From contig CP150550.1 in assembly GCA_049487715.1 (NCBI GenBank), positions 868,001 to 932,000 on the forward strand: a stretch of 64,000 nucleotides of DNA, written 5' to 3'. Each line of letters opens with the position of its first letter. Position 1 is the stretch's first letter. Of the stretch, positions 12,146 to 19,654 are shown in pieces. The position numbers and the translations under genes were made by a program. Below the pieces are notes generated by a model. The model had not been told where the DNA came from. It saw only the letters and a program-made list of their open reading frames with translations, and did not search any database. This DNA comes from Pycnococcus provasolii. Lineage: Eukaryota; Chlorophyta; Pseudoscourfieldiophyceae; Pseudoscourfieldiales.

Positions 12146-12871
12146 ATGTCAGCGCTCGTCCTGGGCGTGTCGCACGTGCCTGGCGTCGGCCACGCCGTCG
12201 CGCGCCGCTTCGCGCTCGGTGGGCTGAAAGTGGGAATCATGGGAAGGCAAATCGCCAAGCTCGAAGAGTCCAAGGCGGCCATCATAAGCGATGTGCCAGG
12301 GGCGCAGATTTCGTGTGCAGCGGTGGACTGCACGGACGCAGACGCTTTGAAAATTGCCGTGCAGGCATTCGAATCCGAATTTGGGACGCCAAAGTGTCTC
12401 GTGTACAATGCGAGCGCTCGTCCTTTCCCACCGCAAGAGGTTGCGGAACTTTCCGTTGAGCGGCTCAAGGAGGACCACGACGTGTGTGTCGCCGGCTTCT
12501 TGAGTGCTGTCCAGCTCGTTCTTCCAGCGTTTCGCGCTGCGGGCGAAGGATGTATTCTGTACACCGGTGCCACCGCGTCATTGAGGGGAAGCAAACGATT
12601 CGGGTCCTTCGCGTCGGCAAAATGTGCCGCGCGTGCACTCACGCAGTCTTTGGCGAAGGAACTTGCCCCGGAAGGAGTTCACGTTGCGCACGTCGTCGTC
12701 GATGGGATGGTGGACATGCCAATCATACGAGGCTTCACTTCCGCCGACATGCCAGACGATCGACTCCTCGACACGACCAGCATCGCCGAAACGTACTGGT
12801 CACTGTACCAACAGGACAAACGGTGTTGGACGTTCGAGCTTGACATTCGGCCGAGTCTAGCGGAGTGGTGA
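12146..12871 (+). CDS. SDR_c10-like short-chain dehydrogenase lacking the catalytic tyrosine
   Basis: 241 residues from ATG 12146. It has a Rossmann start with a variant glycine motif GVSHVPGVG (7-15), NAS at 88-90 in place of NAG, and FASAK (155-159) where classical SDRs have YxxxK. Phe replaces Tyr and the Lys is kept. This matches the family description of the SDR_c10 group, whose members have an incomplete glycine motif and Phe for Tyr. The tail PEGVHVAHVVVDG is also typical of that group. NAD(P) binding is likely, the substrate is unknown and classical chemistry is doubtful. The stop is only 15 nt from the end of the convergent methyltransferase gene, so the two 3' ends must overlap as transcripts. 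Confidence 0.85.
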   Translation: MSALVLGVSHVPGVGHAVARRFALGGLKVGIMGRQIAKLEESKAAIISDVPGAQISCAAVDCTDADALKIAVQAFESEFGTPKCLVYNASARPFPPQEVAELSVERLKEDHDVCVAGFLSAVQLVLPAFRAAGEGCILYTGATASLRGSKRFGSFASAKCAARALTQSLAKELAPEGVHVAHVVVDGMVDMPIIRGFTSADMPDDRLLDTTSIAETYWSLYQQDKRCWTFELDIRPSLAEW

Positions 12872-12886
12872 AAAAAAAAAACATTG

Positions 12887-13891
12887 TTACAGGTTCTCCT
12901 CGTTCACCTTTGTTGCGCTCATTGGCTTTCGGAACACCAGAAGATTTCTCCTCGAAAATTCTGTCGTGGATGCCGCGGAGGCGTCGTCTGCCCGTGATGC
13001 CTGTGGTAATGCCAGCGTCTCGAAGCCGTAGTCAGTTGTCAAAACACGCGAGAATTCATCTGGATGCAGCTTCAACTGCTTGAGCGGAACATACACGGAA
13101 TCGAGATGGCGCATCTTCTTGACTGCCTTGACTGCCTTGGTGTAGCTCTCATATGTCTGAGCCTCGAGCACGAGCACGCCTCCCGGTCTCAGCTCGTCAC
13201 GAGCGCGCGAAAAGAGCCGACGGATGCCGTCGTCGCCAAAGTTCATATGCACCCACTTCGTCATACTAAGCATGAGAATGACGCCGTACGGAGGAGCACC
13301 GTGCTTCACGTCGGTCGTCGCGGGATACTTGCTCGCTTCGAGATCTGCATTCGCACCAGAGCCGCCGCGGACACCTGGCGTGCTCAACGCATAATTTTCG
13401 CATCGGAACGTGACGGGAGCGAGCGTCATGTTTTCGTGATTGCGAGATGCGCTGCGTGATGCAATAAGGTTGTGGATTGCGCGTGTCACGAGACTTTCGT
13501 CGATGTCAATACCAACCACCTTTGTCACGTCGAATCGGCGTGCAACCTCGAGCGTGACGAGTCCCTCGTGGCAGCCTACGTCAAGCACCGTTTCCTTCCT
13601 GAACCAGCTTGCGTCGAGAGCCGCAAGCCTGTCGTCTTTACGCGTGAGTCTCCACATGGATGAGGCTTGCTGCTGGTGCTGGTTATGCTGTGGCGGCGAC
13701 TGTGGCGCGGCGCCACTGGCGACGGCTTCTGCGCCGTTCCCCTCGCGCCGGTAACCATAGTACCTCGCATAGTTCCCGAAGCGGAAAAGAGGCTGCTTAC
13801 GACGCTCATTTCGCGTCGGCTCGCCCTGCTCCACCTGCTCCTCGCGCGCGCGCTTGCCGCGTTGGCGCACGTCGTTTCGCTCGTTATCCAT
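12887..13891 (-). CDS. Bin3/MePCE-type RNA 5'-phosphate methyltransferase
   Basis: 334 residues from ATG 13891, the first ATG in a frame that is open further upstream. A basic N-terminus leads into FRFGNYARYYGYR (about 36-48), a segment characteristic of Bin3/MePCE. The SAM motif I VLDVGCHEG is at 102-110 and the acidic loop GIDID at about 127-131. The Bin3 signature SMTKWVHMNFGDDG is followed by LRPGGVLVLEAQTYESY. The human homologue puts a gamma-monomethyl cap on 7SK RNA, and relatives act on U6 or other small RNAs. The RNA target here is unknown. The start lies 34 nt after the stop of the upstream same-strand DUF4536 gene, too little for a separate promoter of usual size. Confidence 0.86.
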   Translation of the reverse strand: MDNERNDVRQRGKRAREEQVEQGEPTRNERRKQPLFRFGNYARYYGYRREGNGAEAVASGAAPQSPPQHNQHQQQASSMWRLTRKDDRLAALDASWFRKETVLDVGCHEGLVTLEVARRFDVTKVVGIDIDESLVTRAIHNLIASRSASRNHENMTLAPVTFRCENYALSTPGVRGGSGANADLEASKYPATTDVKHGAPPYGVILMLSMTKWVHMNFGDDGIRRLFSRARDELRPGGVLVLEAQTYESYTKAVKAVKKMRHLDSVYVPLKQLKLHPDEFSRVLTTDYGFETLALPQASRADDASAASTTEFSRRNLLVFRKPMSATKVNEENL

Positions 13892-13925
13892 AGCAAGTTT
13901 GGTTTGGTTTTGGTCAGCTGCACTC

Positions 13926-14219
13926 TCACTCAATGATCGCACGTGCGATTGCCATGCCCGCCATTCCGAGCGAAACGCACGCGTATGTCGCGTGCGTGAT
14001 TCGCGACGTTCCCCGCGGCAGGTTTTGTTTTTCGTACAGGACGTACAGGCAGGATGCGGAGAGCACGGACGTCCCAATGACGCGGCACGACAAGCAGTTG
14101 GTTTGGAACGCAGTCTGGGAGGGCAAGGAGGAGTTAGGGAGGGCAGACGGTGAGGAGGCGGAGGCAGAAGCGGAGGAGGCGGAGGTAGCAGCGTTGGACG
14201 AAGAGTGCCAAGGCGCCAT
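13926..14219 (-). CDS. Small DUF4536 (DMAC1/TMEM261-like) membrane protein
   Basis: 97 residues from ATG 14219. A Ser/Ala-rich leader of about 40 residues could be an organelle-targeting sequence. It is followed by NCLSCRVIGTSVLSASCLYVLYEKQ and a second hydrophobic helix, ACVSLGMAGMAIARAI. The CLSCR start followed by two short transmembrane helices matches DUF4536, whose animal member DMAC1 helps assemble the complex I distal membrane arm. A mitochondrial role here is inference. It is the upstream partner of a tight tandem pair with the Bin3/MePCE gene. Confidence 0.7.
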   Translation of the reverse strand: MAPWHSSSNAATSASSASASASSPSALPNSSLPSQTAFQTNCLSCRVIGTSVLSASCLYVLYEKQNLPRGTSRITHATYACVSLGMAGMAIARAIIE

Positions 14220-14389
14220 GCACGAAAAAAGTGTGGATGACGACGAAACCGGTAGGGCAGAAATCCGGGGATTGATGGCAGAGATTTTTTATGGTCGAGG
14301 CACTTTAGAGTGGTACACTAGAGTGGTACTTTACAGATGTTGAACAAGTCCTTATGGTACGGTACACTACACTTGTACTACAGTATCAC

Positions 14390-17300
14390 TCAACGGCTCA
14401 TGCTGCTCTCCGGCGTCCACAACCTCACGTGGCCGTCGTAACCGCACGTCGCCAGACGAGGAACGCTCGGGTGCCACGCAACGCCTGACACAGCGCCGCT
14501 GTGGCCGCCGCGAAGCCTCTCCACCACCGCGCCGGTTCCTATGTCGTACACATACGCCGCGCGATCGTCCGAACCAACGGCGAGATAACGAAGGCAAGGA
14601 CTGAAGGCGCACGCGGGTCCAGCTAGACCGGCGCCACCGGACGTGCTGCCTGCGGAGTGACTGGACAGCGTCCGGCAGCACCCGCGTGCGCGAAGGTCCC
14701 ATAGCTTCACAATGCCGCCCGAAATCTGGTCGGCGGGACCGCCTGCCGACGAGGAGGTGGCGAACAGCTCGTACGCTCCAGACGGATGCGCGACTCCGCC
14801 ACAGGCATCCGCCGCAAGGCTTACGCAGTGCGGTGCACGATCATGAGCATCCAAGATACGACGCACCACGCGAGGTGCCGCGGGTGCAAGGTCGAGAACC
14901 TCGATCGACTTGGCGGATGTAGCGAGCACGGCAATGTGGCTGACAAATCCATTCGTCACCGCGGCATCGGTAATGCTCTGAGACTGCGACGTGTAGCATG
15001 CGCGGCACTTGTAGCTACCACCCGCAGCCATCTGTCGAAGTCTCGCGATGTCATCGCGATCTTTCTCGTCGGGAATGCTGTACGCATACACGCGAGCACG
15101 ACTTCCCTCAGCGAGGAAAATGAGGCGGTCGAGATGCATCAAGCGTGCCGCCCTGACTTCGCCCGCAAGCGGCATGGGAGCATCTGCGGGAGTCAGGCTC
15201 TTGCCCGCCGCGCGCGCAGCTGTCGCAGGAGGGGATCGCGTCTGGTATCGAATGCGCAGCACCGCATCGGGACGCCCGGAGGGCCAGAGCATCGCACTGC
15301 GGTCTGTCGACGCCGTTAGCATCCACCTGCCGTCGTGACTCCACCGCACGTCGAGAACAGGGCCATCATGACCGACGAGGTCGGTACCCGCGCCACGATG
15401 CTTGCTGAGAGGTAACTTCAGGCATCGCGCGGTGCCATCCGCCCCGGCTGTGGCTAGCCGACTGCCGTCCGGCGCGAACGCGACACGCAGGGCGGCGGTC
15501 GCGTGCACGGACGCTTCGCCAGGTACGGGAGGGGTTGCAAGCACACTTGGCGGTGAAGCATTCATCGGATACGCAGATATGGCAAGCGATCCAACACCGC
15601 CACCGCCGCCGCCGCCGCCTGCGCCAGCCTTCTTCGCACGAGCAGAGCGCGCAGCTCGTGTGCTCGGGCCACCGCCAAAGAGACGCGGGGGAGGGGGTCC
15701 GGCGCCATATCCCGAGCTGCGCACCGTCCTATGAAATGTCACTGGCAGATTTTTCACCACAGAGCTCTTTTTGCCAGGAAGAAGGCGCGCGGCTGTCGCC
15801 GCACTGCGTCCTGCGGTCGACGACGACGACGGTGATGACGATGACGAGGTAGGCATGTAACGTAGAGGCGAACTGTCGTCGAGATCTTCCGTTGGAAAGA
15901 TGGAGCAGAGGTGCTCGCTCTCATCAGCGTAGTCGAGGACGTCGCCATCCAGCTCACCTCCGGTGTCGTCGATCCACGCGACATCCCCATCGGTGTGTGC
16001 GACTCCGTGCACGCCATTAGATACCTCATCCCGCGCATCCGCTTCCAACGAAGAGTTTCCCGCAGACGGTCGGCACCGAAGTGCAATTGCGACAGCGGAG
16101 GGAGTAAATGCGCCACCTATGGCGACCACGGCATCGACGTTGTCCGCCGCGTCGTCGGTTGGTGGGCAATACGAGGCGAATACGAGCGCCGAGCCCGTGA
16201 TCTCACCAACTGACAGCACAGAAAGCTCCCGCTCGACCCCTCCAATCTCCACCTCGTCAGCTCCACTCACGGATGCGCTCGCGCGTGTCGATGTGATGTA
16301 GGCTTGTGTTGTCGCAGCCGCCGCCTGGGGATGATGCGCCGCCGCAAGGCGCTTTACCTCCGCTCCACCCGTGGTGGCGAGGCCAAGCGGGAAGCAGGCG
16401 CCTAGGTCGAACGAGCGCGCGTCCAGTATGCTCAGCGCCGCGGGCGTGCCGACGATGAGATGAGGAACGGCATTGGCCGACAGCAGGCTCAGCGTTGAGC
16501 GTCCAAGAGGCGGCGGAGATGCTGTGAAAGCGAGAAGTGCGATGCCATTGCCCGCGACGCCGAGCGCGGGAGGTGCCACGGCGCCCCACCCTCCTCCACT
16601 TGCACCTGCTGCGGTCGAGGAAGGCTCGCGACGCGTGGCGGCGGTACCGCCAGCGCGCACGACGCGTGGCTTAGCCTCGCTCGCCTCGTCGCCCTGTGAG
16701 GCACCAGCACTGCCCGTCATGGGGTATGCGCGGCGCACAAGTCGTCCGACGTCGGTTGCGGGCAGAGCGCGCGCGCGCGCGGCGTCCGAAACGTCGACCA
16801 GCCGGACGGAACCTCCCGCGTCGCCAACGGCGATGCGTGGGTGATTAGGATCTGCGGCGACTGCCGTCAGCGCGTCTCCAGATAGGCTCGACAACTCGCA
16901 GAGCAGCTTTCCCTTGCCACGCACGTCCCACACGCGCAGCGCCTTGTCCTCGGCAGCCGTCGCGATGCAAGTCGGCGCGTGCGGAAGGAAGCAGACAGCG
17001 CTAACAGCGGCGCGGTGCCCTTCCAGGCGATGCGAGCATCGGCCGAGCACGAGGTCGAACACCAGGCAAGCTGTGCCACAGGCTGCCGCCACTGCGGCTC
17101 CCGTTTCGTCTGCAGCCATGGCCTCCACCGATCCCTGTTCGACGGAAATCACGCGCGCGTTCATGGCCTTTGAGGCGGACAGGAGGTGTACCACTATTGC
17201 GTCACGCGAAGCGCTCACAAGCTGGCTTGGCCCTGCAAAGCACATGCTCGATATTGCGCGGCCGTGTGCGTCGTGTGTGCACGTGAATGCTGCTGATTCG

Positions 17301-17602
17301 CCGCCAAGAAGGCCAGCTGCTGGTGGTGCTGCTGGAGCATCGGCGGTAGGCAGACGTCGCACGGTGATTGTGGATGACGCTTTGGGAGCGATCGCGAGCC
17401 ATCCTGACGACGACACTGCAAGTGCTCCTGGCCCTCGTACTGGCGCCAACGCCACGTCACCACATCCCGATTTCCCAAGGCACACGTGAGCGAGCACGCG
17501 GCCGGTGTGCACGACCGCCATCCGAGCCTCAAAGCAAGTCACGAGCAAGTAGGAGGTTGTTGGGAATTCCACGCGGGAAGGGGACGGGTTCGGTCCGGAC
17601 AT
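14390..17602 (-). CDS. WD40-repeat protein, WDR27-like
   Basis: 1070 residues. The start is ATG 17602, since the longer frame opens at GTG 17623. Multiple WD40 blades are visible. Early ones include GHRAAVSAVCFLP...AEDKALRVWDVRG. Later ones include VGHDGPVLDVRWSHDGRWMLTASTDRSAMLW and C-terminal ones include GGIVKLWDLR, SPCLRYLAVGSDDRAAYVYD and GHSGAVSGVAWHP...GYDGHVRLW. A low-complexity Ser/Gly-rich segment sits between the N- and C-terminal propeller halves. This layout resembles WDR27, a poorly understood scaffold, but other large WD40 proteins cannot be excluded. A degenerate telomeric array lies 22 nt upstream of the start. Confidence 0.7.
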   Translation of the reverse strand: MSGPNPSPSRVEFPTTSYLLVTCFEARMAVVHTGRVLAHVCLGKSGCGDVALAPVRGPGALAVSSSGWLAIAPKASSTITVRRLPTADAPAAPPAAGLLGGESAAFTCTHDAHGRAISSMCFAGPSQLVSASRDAIVVHLLSASKAMNARVISVEQGSVEAMAADETGAAVAAACGTACLVFDLVLGRCSHRLEGHRAAVSAVCFLPHAPTCIATAAEDKALRVWDVRGKGKLLCELSSLSGDALTAVAADPNHPRIAVGDAGGSVRLVDVSDAARARALPATDVGRLVRRAYPMTGSAGASQGDEASEAKPRVVRAGGTAATRREPSSTAAGASGGGWGAVAPPALGVAGNGIALLAFTASPPPLGRSTLSLLSANAVPHLIVGTPAALSILDARSFDLGACFPLGLATTGGAEVKRLAAAHHPQAAAATTQAYITSTRASASVSGADEVEIGGVERELSVLSVGEITGSALVFASYCPPTDDAADNVDAVVAIGGAFTPSAVAIALRCRPSAGNSSLEADARDEVSNGVHGVAHTDGDVAWIDDTGGELDGDVLDYADESEHLCSIFPTEDLDDSSPLRYMPTSSSSSPSSSSTAGRSAATAARLLPGKKSSVVKNLPVTFHRTVRSSGYGAGPPPPRLFGGGPSTRAARSARAKKAGAGGGGGGGGVGSLAISAYPMNASPPSVLATPPVPGEASVHATAALRVAFAPDGSRLATAGADGTARCLKLPLSKHRGAGTDLVGHDGPVLDVRWSHDGRWMLTASTDRSAMLWPSGRPDAVLRIRYQTRSPPATAARAAGKSLTPADAPMPLAGEVRAARLMHLDRLIFLAEGSRARVYAYSIPDEKDRDDIARLRQMAAGGSYKCRACYTSQSQSITDAAVTNGFVSHIAVLATSAKSIEVLDLAPAAPRVVRRILDAHDRAPHCVSLAADACGGVAHPSGAYELFATSSSAGGPADQISGGIVKLWDLRARGCCRTLSSHSAGSTSGGAGLAGPACAFSPCLRYLAVGSDDRAAYVYDIGTGAVVERLRGGHSGAVSGVAWHPSVPRLATCGYDGHVRLWTPESSMSR

Positions 17603-17623
17603 GCAAGGAGGGATCTGGCTCAC

Positions 17624-17660
17624 CCGAACCCGAACCCGAACCCTAACCCTAACCCTAACC
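17624..17660 (-). repeat. Interstitial telomeric array with degenerate TTCGGG end
   Basis: On the minus strand three TTAGGG units run into three TTCGGG-type units. The array ends about 22 nt before the WDR27-like ATG (17602) and lies 90 nt from the divergent glycosyltransferase ATG (17750). Confidence 0.92.
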
Positions 17661-17749
17661 CAGCATCGGTTTGTACTTTGTACTTTGTTGTTAACAGGTT
17701 CTTGTTCCTCTCTGGCCGATTTATTTCAACTTTCAAGTTAAGAAAATAA

Positions 17750-19522
17750 ATGGCGTTCCTCCCAGGCGCCGCGCGGGATCCTGGTGGTTATTGTCGTAGT
17801 GGGATCCCCTCGCGGCTGCCAGTGCTGTGGAGTGGAAAGATGCGCTCATTGTTGGGGGGGAAGAAAAGGTGGCGGTGGTGGCGACGAGCAGCAGCAGCAA
17901 CAAGGTGCGATCTCGTGAGCATATGTACTGCGATTATCATATCCGCCATTTTTGCTATTGCGGCGTGCATCGTCTTGAGCGATCTCACTCTCGTGATGCG
18001 ATCGAGTGACATGACACTCCATCATCAGCAGAAAATAAGTGGCAGTCATGATCATGATGATGGTGGTGATCGAAACATTCGTACAGGTGGTGACTACGAT
18101 AACAACAGCAACAGCAACAGCAGCAACAACAGCAACAACGTAACGAAGATGACTCCACCCGCTGCTCGCGATGTTGTTGTTGACAAGTGCGCGCCTCAGG
18201 CTCGGCAGCATCCAGCATGGCTTTACGCTGCGCCGTGCGCGGACATCCCGAATCTTGGTGTGGGACCGCACGACGAGCCGCTTCCGCAAGAATTGAAAGA
18301 ATATCTCCTCAGCAGTGGTGACAGGAATCGTCAACTACGATACGAATCCATCGTCCCAAAGAATACCTCGCTCCGAGGGCTGGCGTTCCTCTTCCTCGTT
18401 CGCGACAGCTTACCTCTCGCCACCATTTGGGACACCTTCTTTGATGACGAAGTCGCCGCCAAGATCAAGTTCTCGATTCATGTGCACGCCGCGACACTTG
18501 AAAATGCCGCTCGCTTCATACCTCAATCAAGTCGTTACGTCGATGCGATCTTGCCGTACCGTGTGGACGGGAAGTGGGGAACTTTCGAGATTGCCCGTGC
18601 GGAAAAGTTGCTCTTCGCTACGGCACTCGCTCGTGATGCACAGGCAAGCCATTTCATCCTTCTGAGCGAAAGCTGCATTCCGCTCTACGCTCTTCCCACG
18701 TTCGCCCTATCCATCAAGTATTCGTCCTCACATTTGGGATGGGATCAATCTGTCGTGCCGCTCAGTTCAGGAGCGTTTTCTCGCGTCGCGAGTGCGGAAT
18801 CGGAGCCCAAGTGGCATTCAGAGCCCAACTACAATTTGTTTAGACGCATGATGTTAGATGCCGCCGGCGAAAACGACCATAATAGTCTCCGTCCGGAGGA
18901 TATCAGAAAAGCACCGCAGTGGAAGATCTTGCATGCCAAGCATGTTCGCGCGATGGTCGAAGACCGGACAGTGTATTCGTGGTTCCACAGATGGTGCTGG
19001 ACTGCAAACGACAGAAGTAACAGGGCATGCTGCTGCGACGAGCACTATGTTCCCACGTTGTTTGCACACCTGGGAATAGAGAACGAGACTGCTTTGTACG
19101 ACTGTGCAACAGAAGTGAAGTGGTACTGGCCTGGTGGTAACTTTCATGGAATGCGCCCGAAAACCAACTACTTTCAACATGTCGATAACACGACGCTGTC
19201 GCATTATCGATATGATCGCGAAAGCTGCTCGTCTGACTTGCAGAAGAATTTCGACAACCCAAGACGTTTTTCCAATCTAATGGAAGTGCCGTCGTCGCCA
19301 ATCGTCTTACCAGCTACATGCCCGCTGATTGGCAGAAAATTCAAATCAAGCCCTTTCACTGGAATCGCGCTTTCTGAAGAATACGGACGCCTTAATCCAC
19401 GTACGGATGCCCAACCGCTTGATTGGGCCGATGTGCTCGAGAGTTTCTTGCACACTCATAATCGTACCCGATTGATGTACCCTCCTCTCATTGACTGGAA
19501 CGCATCGCGCGCTCGCGCATGA
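17750..19522 (+). CDS. GT14-like (core-2/I-branching family) glycosyltransferase
   Basis: 590 residues from ATG 17750, with an alternative Met at residue 31. It has type II topology: a basic cytosolic end (KKRWRWWRRAAAATR), one membrane anchor at about 54-82, then an Asn/Ser-rich stem. The catalytic part holds LAFLFLVRDSLPLATIWDTFF, IHVHAA, ATALARDAQASHFILLSESCIPLY and a cysteine/tryptophan-rich SWFHRWCWT...CCCDEHYVPTL block. These are typical of plant and algal core-2/I-branching domain proteins. A Golgi location and transfer of a sugar to glycoproteins or wall polymers are inferred from the family. Donor and acceptor are unknown. The 3' UTR carries two copies of CTCATTCAGTAA. Confidence 0.82.
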   Translation: MAFLPGAARDPGGYCRSGIPSRLPVLWSGKMRSLLGGKKRWRWWRRAAAATRCDLVSICTAIIISAIFAIAACIVLSDLTLVMRSSDMTLHHQQKISGSHDHDDGGDRNIRTGGDYDNNSNSNSSNNSNNVTKMTPPAARDVVVDKCAPQARQHPAWLYAAPCADIPNLGVGPHDEPLPQELKEYLLSSGDRNRQLRYESIVPKNTSLRGLAFLFLVRDSLPLATIWDTFFDDEVAAKIKFSIHVHAATLENAARFIPQSSRYVDAILPYRVDGKWGTFEIARAEKLLFATALARDAQASHFILLSESCIPLYALPTFALSIKYSSSHLGWDQSVVPLSSGAFSRVASAESEPKWHSEPNYNLFRRMMLDAAGENDHNSLRPEDIRKAPQWKILHAKHVRAMVEDRTVYSWFHRWCWTANDRSNRACCCDEHYVPTLFAHLGIENETALYDCATEVKWYWPGGNFHGMRPKTNYFQHVDNTTLSHYRYDRESCSSDLQKNFDNPRRFSNLMEVPSSPIVLPATCPLIGRKFKSSPFTGIALSEEYGRLNPRTDAQPLDWADVLESFLHTHNRTRLMYPPLIDWNASRARA

Positions 19523-19550
19523 AGCAGGCTGTCAGTTTGAAGCTTTGCTT

Positions 19551-19581
19551 GCTCATTCAGTAAGATTGCTCATTCAGTAAC
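19551..19581 (+). repeat. Two tandem copies of the 3'-flank motif TTGCTCATTCAGTAA
   Basis: Two copies lie about 30-55 nt after the glycosyltransferase stop. The same motif, in the same sense relative to the gene, lies after the stop of the FAD monooxygenase gene, and a variant lies after the Tubby gene. Confidence 0.75.
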
Positions 19582-19654
19582 AGAATTGAGTTTACATTGT
19601 CCACTGATCCACTTGATCGTCCGTTCACACCATTCACATTCTTTACAATAAGCT

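Noticed and set aside
17603-17623. Seven-residue N-terminal extension of the WDR27-like protein
   Set aside because: It would start at GTG; the first ATG is at 17602. The same reasoning moved the starts of the MePCE, ETF-beta, JmjC, receptor-like giant, DZIP1-like and coiled-coil genes inward.
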